A stretch of DNA of 64,000 nt from CAZFBA01 sp964517135 (GTDB lineage Bacteria > Cyanobacteriota > Vampirovibrionia > JBFMGH01). The notes under the pieces are model-generated. The model was not told where the DNA came from and ran no database searches. It saw nothing but the letters and a program-made list of their open reading frames with translations. The stretch covers positions 1 through 64,000 of the forward strand of contig CAZFBA010000005.1 in assembly GCA_964517135.1 (NCBI GenBank), given 5' to 3'. The translations under genes and the position numbers were made by a program. Shown piece after piece: positions 9,944 through 17,428 of this stretch; position 1 is the first letter of the stretch, and each line of letters begins with the position of its first letter.

Positions 9944-10786
9944 ATGATTTATCACGCACCAAAAACACTAAAAGAGTTTGCCAGCATCGCAAGCAAATAT
10001 GGCAAAGAAGCTGCCATTGTTGCCGGATGTACTGATGTATTAATAAAAAAGAACTTTTTTGATAATAAAAAGACAGTCATAAGCACAAATGAAATTGAAG
10101 AAATCAAAAAAATAGAAGAAACAGAAGACAAAATCAGAATCGGTGCAGGAGTAACATTCACCGATTTACTCTGTTCTAAGCCTATTAAGAAACATTGCAA
10201 AGCCCTTTATGAAGCGGCTAAAGTTTGTGGCTCTGTTCAAATTAGAAACAGGGCAACCATAGCAGGCAATATTATTAACGCTTCCCCGGCAGCAGACAGC
10301 ATACCTCCTCTGATGGTTTCTGATGCAACCCTGATTCTATTTAAAGATGATAAAGAAGAACGTATTAAAATAAAAGATTTCTTCACAGGCCCGGGTAAAA
10401 CAAAATTAAAACACGGACAGATAGTAGCTTATATCGAACTGGACAAAGATAAAGACAATACTATAAGCTTTTACCGCAAAATAGGAACCCGCAAGGCACT
10501 TTCAATAGCTAAAGCATCTGTTGCATTCAGGGCAATTAAAACCAACGGAAACCTATCAAGTGTTAATGTCTCCTATGGTTCTGTAGGCCCTACCGTTATA
10601 AACTCTGTCAAAGCCAGAGAATATCTTGAAAACAAAGCACTTACAGAAAGTACTATTGAAGAGGCTTCTTTAATGGCTTTTGGAGAAGTTTCTCCCATTG
10701 ATGATGTTCGATCTACAGCTGAATACAGAAGACTGGTAGTAAAAAACGTTATGATTGAAGAGTTAAGACCGTTTATAGATAACTAA
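9944..10786 (+). CDS. molybdenum hydroxylase, FAD-binding medium subunit
   Basis: A 280-residue protein of the CO dehydrogenase/xanthine dehydrogenase FAD family: IVAGCTDVLIKK (first FAD loop), then CGSVQIRNRATIAGNIINAS (second FAD loop), then a C-terminal domain from about 170. It takes electrons from the 2Fe-2S subunit to NAD or another acceptor. Start ATG 9944 is preferred over the upstream GTG 9932 because GTGAGG (9932-9937) itself serves as the ribosome site six bases upstream. It ends the three-gene operon and is followed by a terminator. Confidence 0.93.
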   Translation: MIYHAPKTLKEFASIASKYGKEAAIVAGCTDVLIKKNFFDNKKTVISTNEIEEIKKIEETEDKIRIGAGVTFTDLLCSKPIKKHCKALYEAAKVCGSVQIRNRATIAGNIINASPAADSIPPLMVSDATLILFKDDKEERIKIKDFFTGPGKTKLKHGQIVAYIELDKDKDNTISFYRKIGTRKALSIAKASVAFRAIKTNGNLSSVNVSYGSVGPTVINSVKAREYLENKALTESTIEEASLMAFGEVSPIDDVRSTAEYRRLVVKNVMIEELRPFIDN

Positions 10787-10817
10787 TTTGCCGGATATTA
10801 GAATACATCTAGCACGC

Positions 10818-10850
10818 AATCGCCTTTTAGTGGGCGATTTCGTTCTTTTT
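10818..10850. terminator. terminator between converging genes
   Basis: AATCGCC (10818-10824), an 8-base loop, GGCGATT (10833-10839), then TCGTTCTTTTT. The T-rich side faces the plus strand, so it ends the hydroxylase operon; the stem could also stop the converging TPR gene. Confidence 0.8.
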
Positions 10851-10858
10851 AAACTGCT

Positions 10859-11761
10859 TTAATCTTTATCAGAAATTTTCTTTTCTTTTTCTTTCTGGAT
10901 TTTTTCTTTCATTTCTTCAAGGCGCCTGTTTTCAGGGTCAAGGTCTGTTATAGCTGTTTTTAACTCTTCAAGAAGCTTTTTATCTTCTTTATCTCTGGCA
11001 AATTTATTTTTATTCCTCTCATAAAATAGCTCCAGGGCAGTAACATAGTTGTCAAGAGCAATTTCATTCTTGCCATAAGAGCGATAAGCATCCCCAAGAT
11101 GTTTATAATAGTCAGGCACAACAGGGTCAATACTAATGGCATCTTTATAAAACTTTATCCCTTCTTCATATTGCCCCAGGCCAACCAGTGTGTATCCCAT
11201 AGAATCCATAATATAAGTTTCACCCGGTTTAATTTCAATTGCGGTCTGGCAGTGAGGCAGGGCTTTTTTATACTGTTTATCTTGTGCCAAAAGCCAGCAG
11301 AGGTTATTATGAGCAGTATAATTTTTAGGAGCATGCTTTACAGCTTTTTCAAGCAGGGCAATACCTTTTTTATATTGCTTTTGATCATCATACAAAGCAG
11401 ATAGTGTTATAAGAACAGGTATATCATCAGGATCTAATTCCAGATATCTTTCATATTGTTGTATAGAACGATCGTACTTCTCCTGTTTATCATATATAGA
11501 GGCCAAAATCAGTATCAAATCTTTATCATCTGGTTTATTATCAAGACATTTTTTGATTTCATCTTCGGCAAGATCGTAATAACCCTTCATGAAATATTCT
11601 TTAGCCTTATTTTCACATTTAGTACTATTTTTTGATGAAAATTCTCCTGATTTAATATTTAACACAGCCACAAAGAAAAATAATAACCCTACCAGCATCA
11701 ATATTAAAATGGATACAACAATAACAAAGTTCTTTTTATAACTTCCTTTTTGATTTCTCAT
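10859..11761 (-). CDS. membrane-anchored tetratricopeptide-repeat protein
   Basis: A 300-residue protein with one N-terminal membrane helix (about 12-34) after a short basic stretch. About six TPR units follow (about 48-255), for example YFMKGYYDLAEDEIKKCL, YDRSIQQYERYLELDPD and YEEGIKFYKDAISIDP, and the tail is highly charged (about 255-300, Lys/Glu rich). TPR arrays are protein-binding scaffolds, and the anchor places the array on one face of the inner membrane. No enzyme domain is visible, so the precise role is unknown. Its promoter must lie in the AT-rich region above 11761. Confidence 0.85.
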   Translation of the reverse strand: MRNQKGSYKKNFVIVVSILILMLVGLLFFFVAVLNIKSGEFSSKNSTKCENKAKEYFMKGYYDLAEDEIKKCLDNKPDDKDLILILASIYDKQEKYDRSIQQYERYLELDPDDIPVLITLSALYDDQKQYKKGIALLEKAVKHAPKNYTAHNNLCWLLAQDKQYKKALPHCQTAIEIKPGETYIMDSMGYTLVGLGQYEEGIKFYKDAISIDPVVPDYYKHLGDAYRSYGKNEIALDNYVTALELFYERNKNKFARDKEDKKLLEELKTAITDLDPENRRLEEMKEKIQKEKEKKISDKD

Positions 11762-12098
11762 ATCAACTACCCTGAAACTCTTTTTTTAAAGTACTTATAC
11801 TGCTTTATTCATTAATGAAATATCTAATATTAAAGTTTTACAACCCTATATTTATTTGCATAAAACGTCAGTATCTAGAAATCATACAGTTTAAACCAAT
11901 TAACATAAGCTTATCTATTTAGCAAAATTATACTATTAAATATTAACTGACAATTGTCGTTTAGTAAAATAGTTTTTTTTTATTTTTATCAAGCAAAAGA
12001 GTAGTCTTATCAGATTTTATTTTGTTATTGTTGCAAAAAAATGGGTGTAAAGAGTACATAAAAACTTAAAAAAAGTTTACTAATATTGAATTCATGGG
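11762..12098. other. AT-rich divergent intergenic region
   Basis: Very AT-rich. It must hold the promoter of the minus-strand TPR gene. I see no ORF or stable RNA in it. Confidence 0.4.
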
Positions 12099-12126
12099 TT
12101 GTAAAATTTTATTAATAGTTTATAGT
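12099..12126 (+). promoter_or_regulatory. candidate promoter of the 56-residue protein gene
   Basis: TTGTAA (12099-12104), 16 bases, TATAGT (12121-12126). The proposed TTG start lies about 57 bases downstream. Confidence 0.4.
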
Positions 12127-12182
12127 AGTAATATTAGCCTTATTTATCTTACATAAAGTTAATTTAACTGGAGTAGGGTACA

Positions 12183-12353
12183 TTGTATAAAACTACAATT
12201 AAAAACATCACTGAAACTAAAGTACAATCAAATGATAATAGTTCTCAAAATATGGTCTCTATCACTTTTGAAACTGAGCATAATGGTCAGACAAAGACAG
12301 AAACCGTTACACTGGTCGGCACCGGCACCCTTAAGTCAGCTGCTCTCGTCTAA
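12183..12353 (+). CDS. 56-residue protein of unknown function
   Basis: An ORF starting at TTG 12183 and ending at TAA 12351-12353. GGAG (12170-12173) and GGGTA lie upstream. The predicted protein begins MYKTTIKNITETKVQ and ends GTGTLKSAALV; the middle, NMVSITFETEHN to TETVTLVG, alternates hydrophobic and polar residues like two or three beta strands. It has its own candidate promoter and a long perfect-looking terminator (12406-12458), so it looks like a complete monocistronic unit. GC content is higher than in the flanking DNA. No family recognised. The non-ATG start is the weak point; the next in-frame ATG would leave only 33 residues. Confidence 0.6.
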   Translation: MYKTTIKNITETKVQSNDNSSQNMVSITFETEHNGQTKTETVTLVGTGTLKSAALV

Positions 12354-12405
12354 TTTTAAGTAGAGACATTATTATAACAGTGATATTAACCATCCCCAAT
12401 AGATC

Positions 12406-12458
12406 TGAATAAAACTAATATCCAAGTCGCTTTGAATATTAGCTTTATTCATTTTTTT
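12406..12458 (+). terminator. strong rho-independent terminator
   Basis: TGAATAAA-a-CTAATAT (12406-12421) pairs with ATATTAG-c-TTTATTCA (12436-12451) with one internal mismatch, followed by TTTTTTT. It lies 52 bases after the stop of the 56-residue gene. Confidence 0.85.
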
Positions 12459-12752
12459 GCTTGCCTTTAATATGCAATGAGTTTATTCTGCCAGAATCAA
12501 CAAACTCTTTGATAAAAAATTAAACACAACCATTTTATTTAAGGCCAGCCGTTTTAACTGTAAAGTTGGTGCCCGGCAGGATCAACTGGAGAAATCCGCA
12601 AGAATATTCAATAATAGTAATAAAGCAATTCAAAAAATTGCTAAAAAGTTTAACAAATTCGCATAGTATTGCCTTTTGTTGTAATATTAAGGAAAATGTT
12701 GAAAAATCACGTGAGTCTATACTGATAAAGATTATTAAAAGGTAAGCACGCT
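12459..12752 (+). other. leader region of the pentapeptide/coiled-coil gene
   Basis: About 290 bases without a plus-strand ORF. A GC-richer island at about 12565-12595 stands out from the AT-rich surroundings and could be a folded leader, but it matches no riboswitch I know. The minus-strand ORF here is not supported by a ribosome site. Confidence 0.3.
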
Positions 12753-15623
12753 GTGGCAAAATCACGAGAAGAACTTGTACGTATCTTAAAATCAAATCTC
12801 AAGGCCTTCAACAACTATAGACAGGAAACAAACAATGAACCGATAGATCTTTCAGGGGCAGATTTAACCGGTACAAATCTTTGTCGTGCAAATTTAGAGA
12901 ATGCCTCTCTTAAAGATGCTGAGCTTAACTTTGCTTATCTGCACTCATCAATATTAAGGAATGCTGATCTAACGGATCTTTCGGTTGGCCGGGCAGATAT
13001 GACTGAAGCAGACCTGAGCGGTGCCAAAATGACCAATGCAGATCTTGCCAACACCATACTTTATGGCGCCAACATGTCAAAGGTTAATGCCAATAACATA
13101 AGCCTTGAGGGTGCAAAAGTTCGTGAAACAAACTTTACCGGAGCCAATTTAACCAATGGAAATCTCTCAAACCTTGATCTTAACGGAGTCAATTTCGATA
13201 GAACCATCATAAAAGGTGTAGACTTCAATTCAGCCAACCTAGCAAATGCTGTTAACCTTAATACGGCTATTTATGATGAGACTACAATATGGCCAGCAGA
13301 TGCTTCAAACCTTCCTGAAGGATTCACACCGGGCAAAGGCATATCCGGTCAGCTTACCGATGATAGTGATTTTAATACAGACTTTGGCCCCGGTGTTATG
13401 CCTGATACACAAGATTTTGAATTCCTCGATATGCCCGGAAAACCTCACGAGGATACCGACGTACCCATCGGAGAAATGACAACCCGGCTGGGCTCACCTT
13501 TTAATGGAGACGATGAAATTCCTCCGGAAGATAACTTTGAAGCCCCACCGAGTTTTGAATCATTCACATCAAACCAGTTTCTTGATACACCAGGACACCC
13601 CACAGAACCTGAAATATCAGAATTTGAAAGTTTTGATCAGGGCCTGCCCGGCATGTCTCCAGCACAAACAGACGATTTTCAGCAGATAGAACCAGGCCTT
13701 GCTATGCCAGAAGACGATGACCTGGCAGATCCAGAAGCATTTGGCAAATTAGAAGAAATAGATGAATTTACTGCAAGCTTTGAAGAACTATCTCAACAAA
13801 CAGGAGACCGTACACTGGGGCAACTGGGAAGCTTTACTGACCAGGATTTCCCTGTCCAGAGCAGTGATGTACCAGAAAACATGAAACCTGCTCAGGATTT
13901 ACTGGGAGGGCTTGAGACAGAAGATCACCACCTGCCTGCAGCAAAAGAGTTTCAACCACAACAACATAAAGAAACCCCTCCGCCCCATACTCAACACCCA
14001 CCTAAAAAGATTCCCCCGGAACATCCAGCAGAAGAACCTATGCCAACAGCTCAGGCTCAATCTGTAATGCGACTTTTAACAGGCATGTCAAAGAAAATTG
14101 AAAGCCTGGAATCTGAACAGAGATCTCAAAGAGAAATGATCGCCCATCTAAAAGGCAATATCAGAGATAATATTCAACAACAGGTAACCAGCAAAATAAT
14201 TGATATGGCAGAAGAGAATAAAAACCTCTTCTCAAGGCTTGAATCGAAGTTTGATATCATTGCTCAGGCAGACCCGCTGGATCAACTAGACTCTCTTCTC
14301 GGAGAATTAGCCGATTCTATAAGATCAGAACAGGAAAGCATCGAATCAAAAATCATTGATCTCTCAACAGTGCTTGACTCTACTGTTGCTTTAATAGAAT
14401 CGGATAGCATGGCAAAAGGTGATGTTGACTTTACCAGTCTGGTTAACAACTTCCATCAAATGCTAAGCAACCTTGAATCAAATGTAAGAGAAGATCAGGA
14501 AAGCATCAGCCACAAAATTGATGACGTAGCAACCATTATAGAAGGTTTCAGCCTTATTCTAGAAAATATTCAGGGCGAAATAAAACAGGATACCGCCGAA
14601 AAAATATCTAAAATATCACAAAACATAAACTCCGTAGACACCAACGTCAACACAATTCAAGATACAATTAACAATATAAACAACACTGTCGGTACTCTAA
14701 TTGAGCTGGGCCAGGATAATACCGCAGAATCACAGATTTATGAAGCCTTTTATGACTTCGAATTCCGCATGCAACTGGAACTTGAAAAAAGCCAGAATAA
14801 GCTTTCTCACCTTGAAGAGCTCTTCGAAAAAGCCTACGACAAGCTTAATCTACTCGGCGAAAAAACAAGCGGACTGGAAGACAATAATATACCTAAAATG
14901 CTAGAAACATTCCGCAATCAGCTCTTCACCGAAATACAACAGACTGAACAGCGTACTAACAGGCTTAGAGAAGTGGTTGATGACATGGTCATACAACTGG
15001 AATCTCTATTCAATATGCAAATTAGCAGACTTCAAGAAACACTGCGCTCTGATATATCAAGCCTGGACCTGAAATTTAATACTCTGGACCAAAAAGTAGA
15101 AAGACTCCTGAGCTACAATATCGAAAATATTCTCGATAAAGAAACACAAAACTTTAACCACAAAATTGAACATCTGCATACCGAACTAAAAGACGTTCAG
15201 GGACAGGTCGAACAGTCTAATGGATACCTGAACTTGATCAGCGGAAAAATAAATGACCTGGGCACTAAACTTGAAAAATTCAGCACAGACTCTAAAATTG
15301 ATGATGAACTTCGCTCTGTCTTTGAACACCTGCTTTTCCAGGTAAACGAATATGCCAGCAATAACCAGGAAAGCAGCTCAAAGTTAACTAAAAAGTTTGA
15401 AGACCTCGAAATGGAACTTCATATGACACTCAAAGATATGGATAGACGTATAAGCAAGATCAACAGCATGATCAGAAACGTCTATAAGGGCCTGGACAGT
15501 ATAACAGATCTCATAACAGAATCATCAAAAGGCCACCGAAGCAGCCCTGAAAAAGCCAGAAGAACCCTTGCCACAAGAACAAAAGATCTTGAGCTTGATA
15601 CAGAAGACGATGATAACTTATAG
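12753..15623 (+). CDS. pentapeptide-repeat protein with a long coiled-coil tail
   Basis: A 956-residue protein with three parts. Residues about 30-175 are A(D/N)LxxA pentapeptide repeats (LSGADLTGTNLCRANLENAS and following), which fold as a right-handed square beta-helix. Residues about 190-440 are an acidic, proline-rich, probably disordered linker with repeated short phrases such as FLDMPGKPHE and FLDTPGHPTE. Residues about 445-935 are almost continuous predicted coiled coil (KKIESLESEQRSQREMIAHL and following), with recurring 'ESNVREDQESI'-like units. There is no signal peptide or membrane segment. GTG start 12753 is used. By architecture it is a structural or scaffolding protein; no enzymatic role is visible. 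Confidence 0.85.
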   Translation: MAKSREELVRILKSNLKAFNNYRQETNNEPIDLSGADLTGTNLCRANLENASLKDAELNFAYLHSSILRNADLTDLSVGRADMTEADLSGAKMTNADLANTILYGANMSKVNANNISLEGAKVRETNFTGANLTNGNLSNLDLNGVNFDRTIIKGVDFNSANLANAVNLNTAIYDETTIWPADASNLPEGFTPGKGISGQLTDDSDFNTDFGPGVMPDTQDFEFLDMPGKPHEDTDVPIGEMTTRLGSPFNGDDEIPPEDNFEAPPSFESFTSNQFLDTPGHPTEPEISEFESFDQGLPGMSPAQTDDFQQIEPGLAMPEDDDLADPEAFGKLEEIDEFTASFEELSQQTGDRTLGQLGSFTDQDFPVQSSDVPENMKPAQDLLGGLETEDHHLPAAKEFQPQQHKETPPPHTQHPPKKIPPEHPAEEPMPTAQAQSVMRLLTGMSKKIESLESEQRSQREMIAHLKGNIRDNIQQQVTSKIIDMAEENKNLFSRLESKFDIIAQADPLDQLDSLLGELADSIRSEQESIESKIIDLSTVLDSTVALIESDSMAKGDVDFTSLVNNFHQMLSNLESNVREDQESISHKIDDVATIIEGFSLILENIQGEIKQDTAEKISKISQNINSVDTNVNTIQDTINNINNTVGTLIELGQDNTAESQIYEAFYDFEFRMQLELEKSQNKLSHLEELFEKAYDKLNLLGEKTSGLEDNNIPKMLETFRNQLFTEIQQTEQRTNRLREVVDDMVIQLESLFNMQISRLQETLRSDISSLDLKFNTLDQKVERLLSYNIENILDKETQNFNHKIEHLHTELKDVQGQVEQSNGYLNLISGKINDLGTKLEKFSTDSKIDDELRSVFEHLLFQVNEYASNNQESSSKLTKKFEDLEMELHMTLKDMDRRISKINSMIRNVYKGLDSITDLITESSKGHRSSPEKARRTLATRTKDLELDTEDDDNL

Positions 15624-15973
15624 TTCTAATTAATTCATATAATATAGCATTTACTATACTTAATATAGTAAATAATTATATTAATTGTAGTATAGTTTAT
15701 TTTAAAGCATTAGACAAAAGCTTATTGCTTAAAATAAGTACCCCAAAGGGGTATATAGATATTCAAACCATCTATATATTTTCGGTTTTTGGCATAAAGG
15801 CTTCTCAAATCTATAAAAAAGTTGTATAATAAGACTAACAATAGAATATTAACCTTATAACACCTCTCTCTAAGCAGTTACGAAATTATTACCTGATATT
15901 ATGCAAGACTATAAAAAGTTTTTTATACCATACAAATAACTATCTTCAGTATCAGAAAGTTTTATGATGAAAT
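15624..15973. other. AT-rich intergenic region
   Basis: Contains TACCCC-AAA-GGGGTA (near 15740-15755), then ATAGAT...ATCTAT and a short T run (TTTTCGGTTTTT, to about 15790). Together these could end transcription of the coiled-coil gene. No ORF seen. Confidence 0.4.
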
Positions 15974-16006
15974 AAAGGGGGTGATTATTCTATGAGAAAA
16001 GAATAA
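15974..16006 (+). other. near-perfect extended Shine-Dalgarno before a four-codon ORF
   Basis: AAAGGGGGTGAT (15974-15985) differs from the full complement of a typical 16S 3' end (AAAGGAGGTGAT) at one base. Six bases later comes ATG AGA AAA GAA TAA (15992-16006). A GTG in the site itself (15981) opens a second mini-frame that stops at TGA 15993-15995. It could be a leader peptide or a ribosome-standby site for the operon at 16249. Confidence 0.3.
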
Positions 16007-16035
16007 AAAGGGATCGCTCTTCAGGAGCGACCCTT
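15990..16035 (-). terminator. strong hairpin with the T tract on the minus strand
   Basis: AAGGG-a-TCGCTC (16008-16019), loop TTCAG, GAGCGACCCTT (16025-16035). On the minus strand the stem is followed by TTTATTCTTTTC, on the plus strand by AACAGAAA. As a terminator it would therefore act on leftward transcripts, although no minus-strand gene lies to its right. Confidence 0.55.
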
Positions 16036-16248
16036 AACAGAAAATATCAGAAGCAATAATTAAGTTTATGTATTTATTATTAAAGCATAATTACGAGAAA
16101 AAAGCAAGCATTTCTATGCTTATATTTAGCTTTTAAAATTTGCTATGCGGCATAAAGTAGTGATAACAACGTATAGTTAGGTTTTAAATAGCATTTTAAG
16201 CTTGTAAAGAGAAATAAAGTGCTAAACATAAAATGAAAGGAACCATTT

Positions 16249-16407
16249 ATGGACTATCAAGAAATAAATCGTATTCTTGACCAGATTGATAAATCAATTG
16301 AAAACCAGATAGAGCTAGTCACACAGCAATTATCAGAACTAAAAAGGCAGATAATTACAGTAGAAGATCTTCTAAACCAGCTAAAAGATTATTATTTAAA
16401 AAGCTAA
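16249..16407 (+). CDS. 52-residue helical protein, first gene of the split sigma-like operon
   Basis: An ORF from ATG 16249 to TAA 16407 with AAAGGA eight bases upstream. The protein (MDYQEINRILDQIDKSIENQ ... LLNQLKDYYLKS) is charged and has heptad-like spacing of Ile/Leu throughout, so it should form one long amphipathic helix or a coiled coil. Its stop TAA runs straight into AAAGGAGATAAATATG, the ribosome site and start of the sigma-like gene. No family recognised. Size and position recall small sigma-regulator partners, which is inference only. Confidence 0.75.
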   Translation: MDYQEINRILDQIDKSIENQIELVTQQLSELKRQIITVEDLLNQLKDYYLKS

Positions 16408-16418
16408 AGGAGATAAAT

Positions 16419-16973
16419 ATGCTAGACTTTAAAGGAAATAAAGAGTTTTATGAATATTTTATCAAACTTCCTGATCTGAATAAAGAAGAAGAACAAGAAT
16501 TGATATCTAAAATGAAGCTTGGTGACAATAAAGCTAGAGAGAAACTAATTCTTTATAACCTCAAAACGGTCATAAAATATATTAAAGCATGTCCTTTTAA
16601 TTCACGATTTGACGAAAATGATCTCTTTCAGGAAGGTGTTATATCAATAATACAGGCACTCAACAGCTATGATCCTGATAGAGGTACACAGTTCAAGACA
16701 TATATCATTCCAAAAATCAAAAAAGCTCTAAGCACATACGTTAACAAAAATCACTTTACTCTTAAAGTCCCTCTTTACTTAAAAGAAATCTTTTATAAAA
16801 TCAAAAAAATCGAGAACGAATACCTGCTTACTGATAATTATAAGTTCCCTTCAGTGAAAACTCTTTCAAGCAGGCTAAATATTTCTGAAGAAACCATTAA
16901 AAAGTGTCTTGAGGTTTATGATAACTATTTTGAAATATCTCAAGATTTAATGGAGGAGGACTATGCCAGCTAA
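16419..16973 (+). CDS. sigma-70-like protein with regions 1.2-3 only (no region 4)
   Basis: A 184-residue protein. The N-terminus (YFIKLPDLNKEEEQELISKM) resembles region 1.2. Region 2 follows with GDNKAREKLILYNLKTVIKYI, the core-binding DENDLFQEGVISIIQALNSYDPDRG, and QFKTYIIPKIKKAL in the place of the usual FSTYAxxWIRxAI. Residues about 115-175 resemble region 3 (PSVKTLSSRLNISEETIKKCL). The protein stops there: no region 4 and no -35-binding HTH. The -10-melting segment is degenerate, without the usual tryptophan. AAAGGAG lies six bases before ATG. The gene overlaps the next, HTH-bearing gene by 11 bases. It is probably a sigma subunit that needs a separate partner for promoter recognition. 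Confidence 0.85.
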   Translation: MLDFKGNKEFYEYFIKLPDLNKEEEQELISKMKLGDNKAREKLILYNLKTVIKYIKACPFNSRFDENDLFQEGVISIIQALNSYDPDRGTQFKTYIIPKIKKALSTYVNKNHFTLKVPLYLKEIFYKIKKIENEYLLTDNYKFPSVKTLSSRLNISEETIKKCLEVYDNYFEISQDLMEEDYAS

Positions 16974-17355
16974 AAAAAATCATACGAAGCATATTATTAA
17001 GGCTCTGGAGCAATATTTAGCTGAAAAATATCTGTTTCAAGAAGATTACGATAATTTTACTGTATACAGAATAGTTGAACACAAAAGATTAAAGCATGGA
17101 GTAATCATAAAAGGCTATTCTTCAGAGTTTATCAGACTAATCAATGAAGAAATAGATCCCGAGATATCAATTTCAACAATCAATGCCTCTATCAAACGAC
17201 TGAAAAAAGCAAACTCAAAGCTCTATGATTCACTTAATGTTCTTCGTGGGAAGCCTGTAGAAAAATACATGTGTCATAAAAGCACTGTTTACAGACGACT
17301 GAAAAAAGCACTCTTGTTTATTGCTATTGATGCGGGGCTTTTAACAAACTATTAA
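16963..17355 (+). CDS. helix-turn-helix protein translationally coupled to the sigma-like gene
   Basis: A 130-residue basic protein starting inside the end of the sigma-like gene, with GGAGGA just before its ATG. Residues about 95-118 (PVEKYMCHKSTVYRRLKKAL) read as a helix-turn-helix like those of sigma region 4 or of small recombinase-type regulators. A middle segment (about 68-88, EISISTINASIKRLKKANSK) looks like a second DNA-binding-type helical pair. No known full-length family is recognised. Because the preceding gene lacks region 4, this protein is a candidate to supply promoter recognition in trans. It could instead be an independent regulator. Confidence 0.75.
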   Translation: MPAKKNHTKHIIKALEQYLAEKYLFQEDYDNFTVYRIVEHKRLKHGVIIKGYSSEFIRLINEEIDPEISISTINASIKRLKKANSKLYDSLNVLRGKPVEKYMCHKSTVYRRLKKALLFIAIDAGLLTNY

Positions 17356-17428
17356 AAAGTTATTAGCACCACAGGATAAATATGATATCCTGAATACATC
17401 GATGCAGAATATAAACGGAGAAATTCAA

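Noticed and set aside
17402..17428. ATG 17402 as the galE start
   Set aside because: No ribosome site before it, and the GGAG for GTG 17429 lies inside the extra segment; the SDR fold starts normally from GTG 17429.
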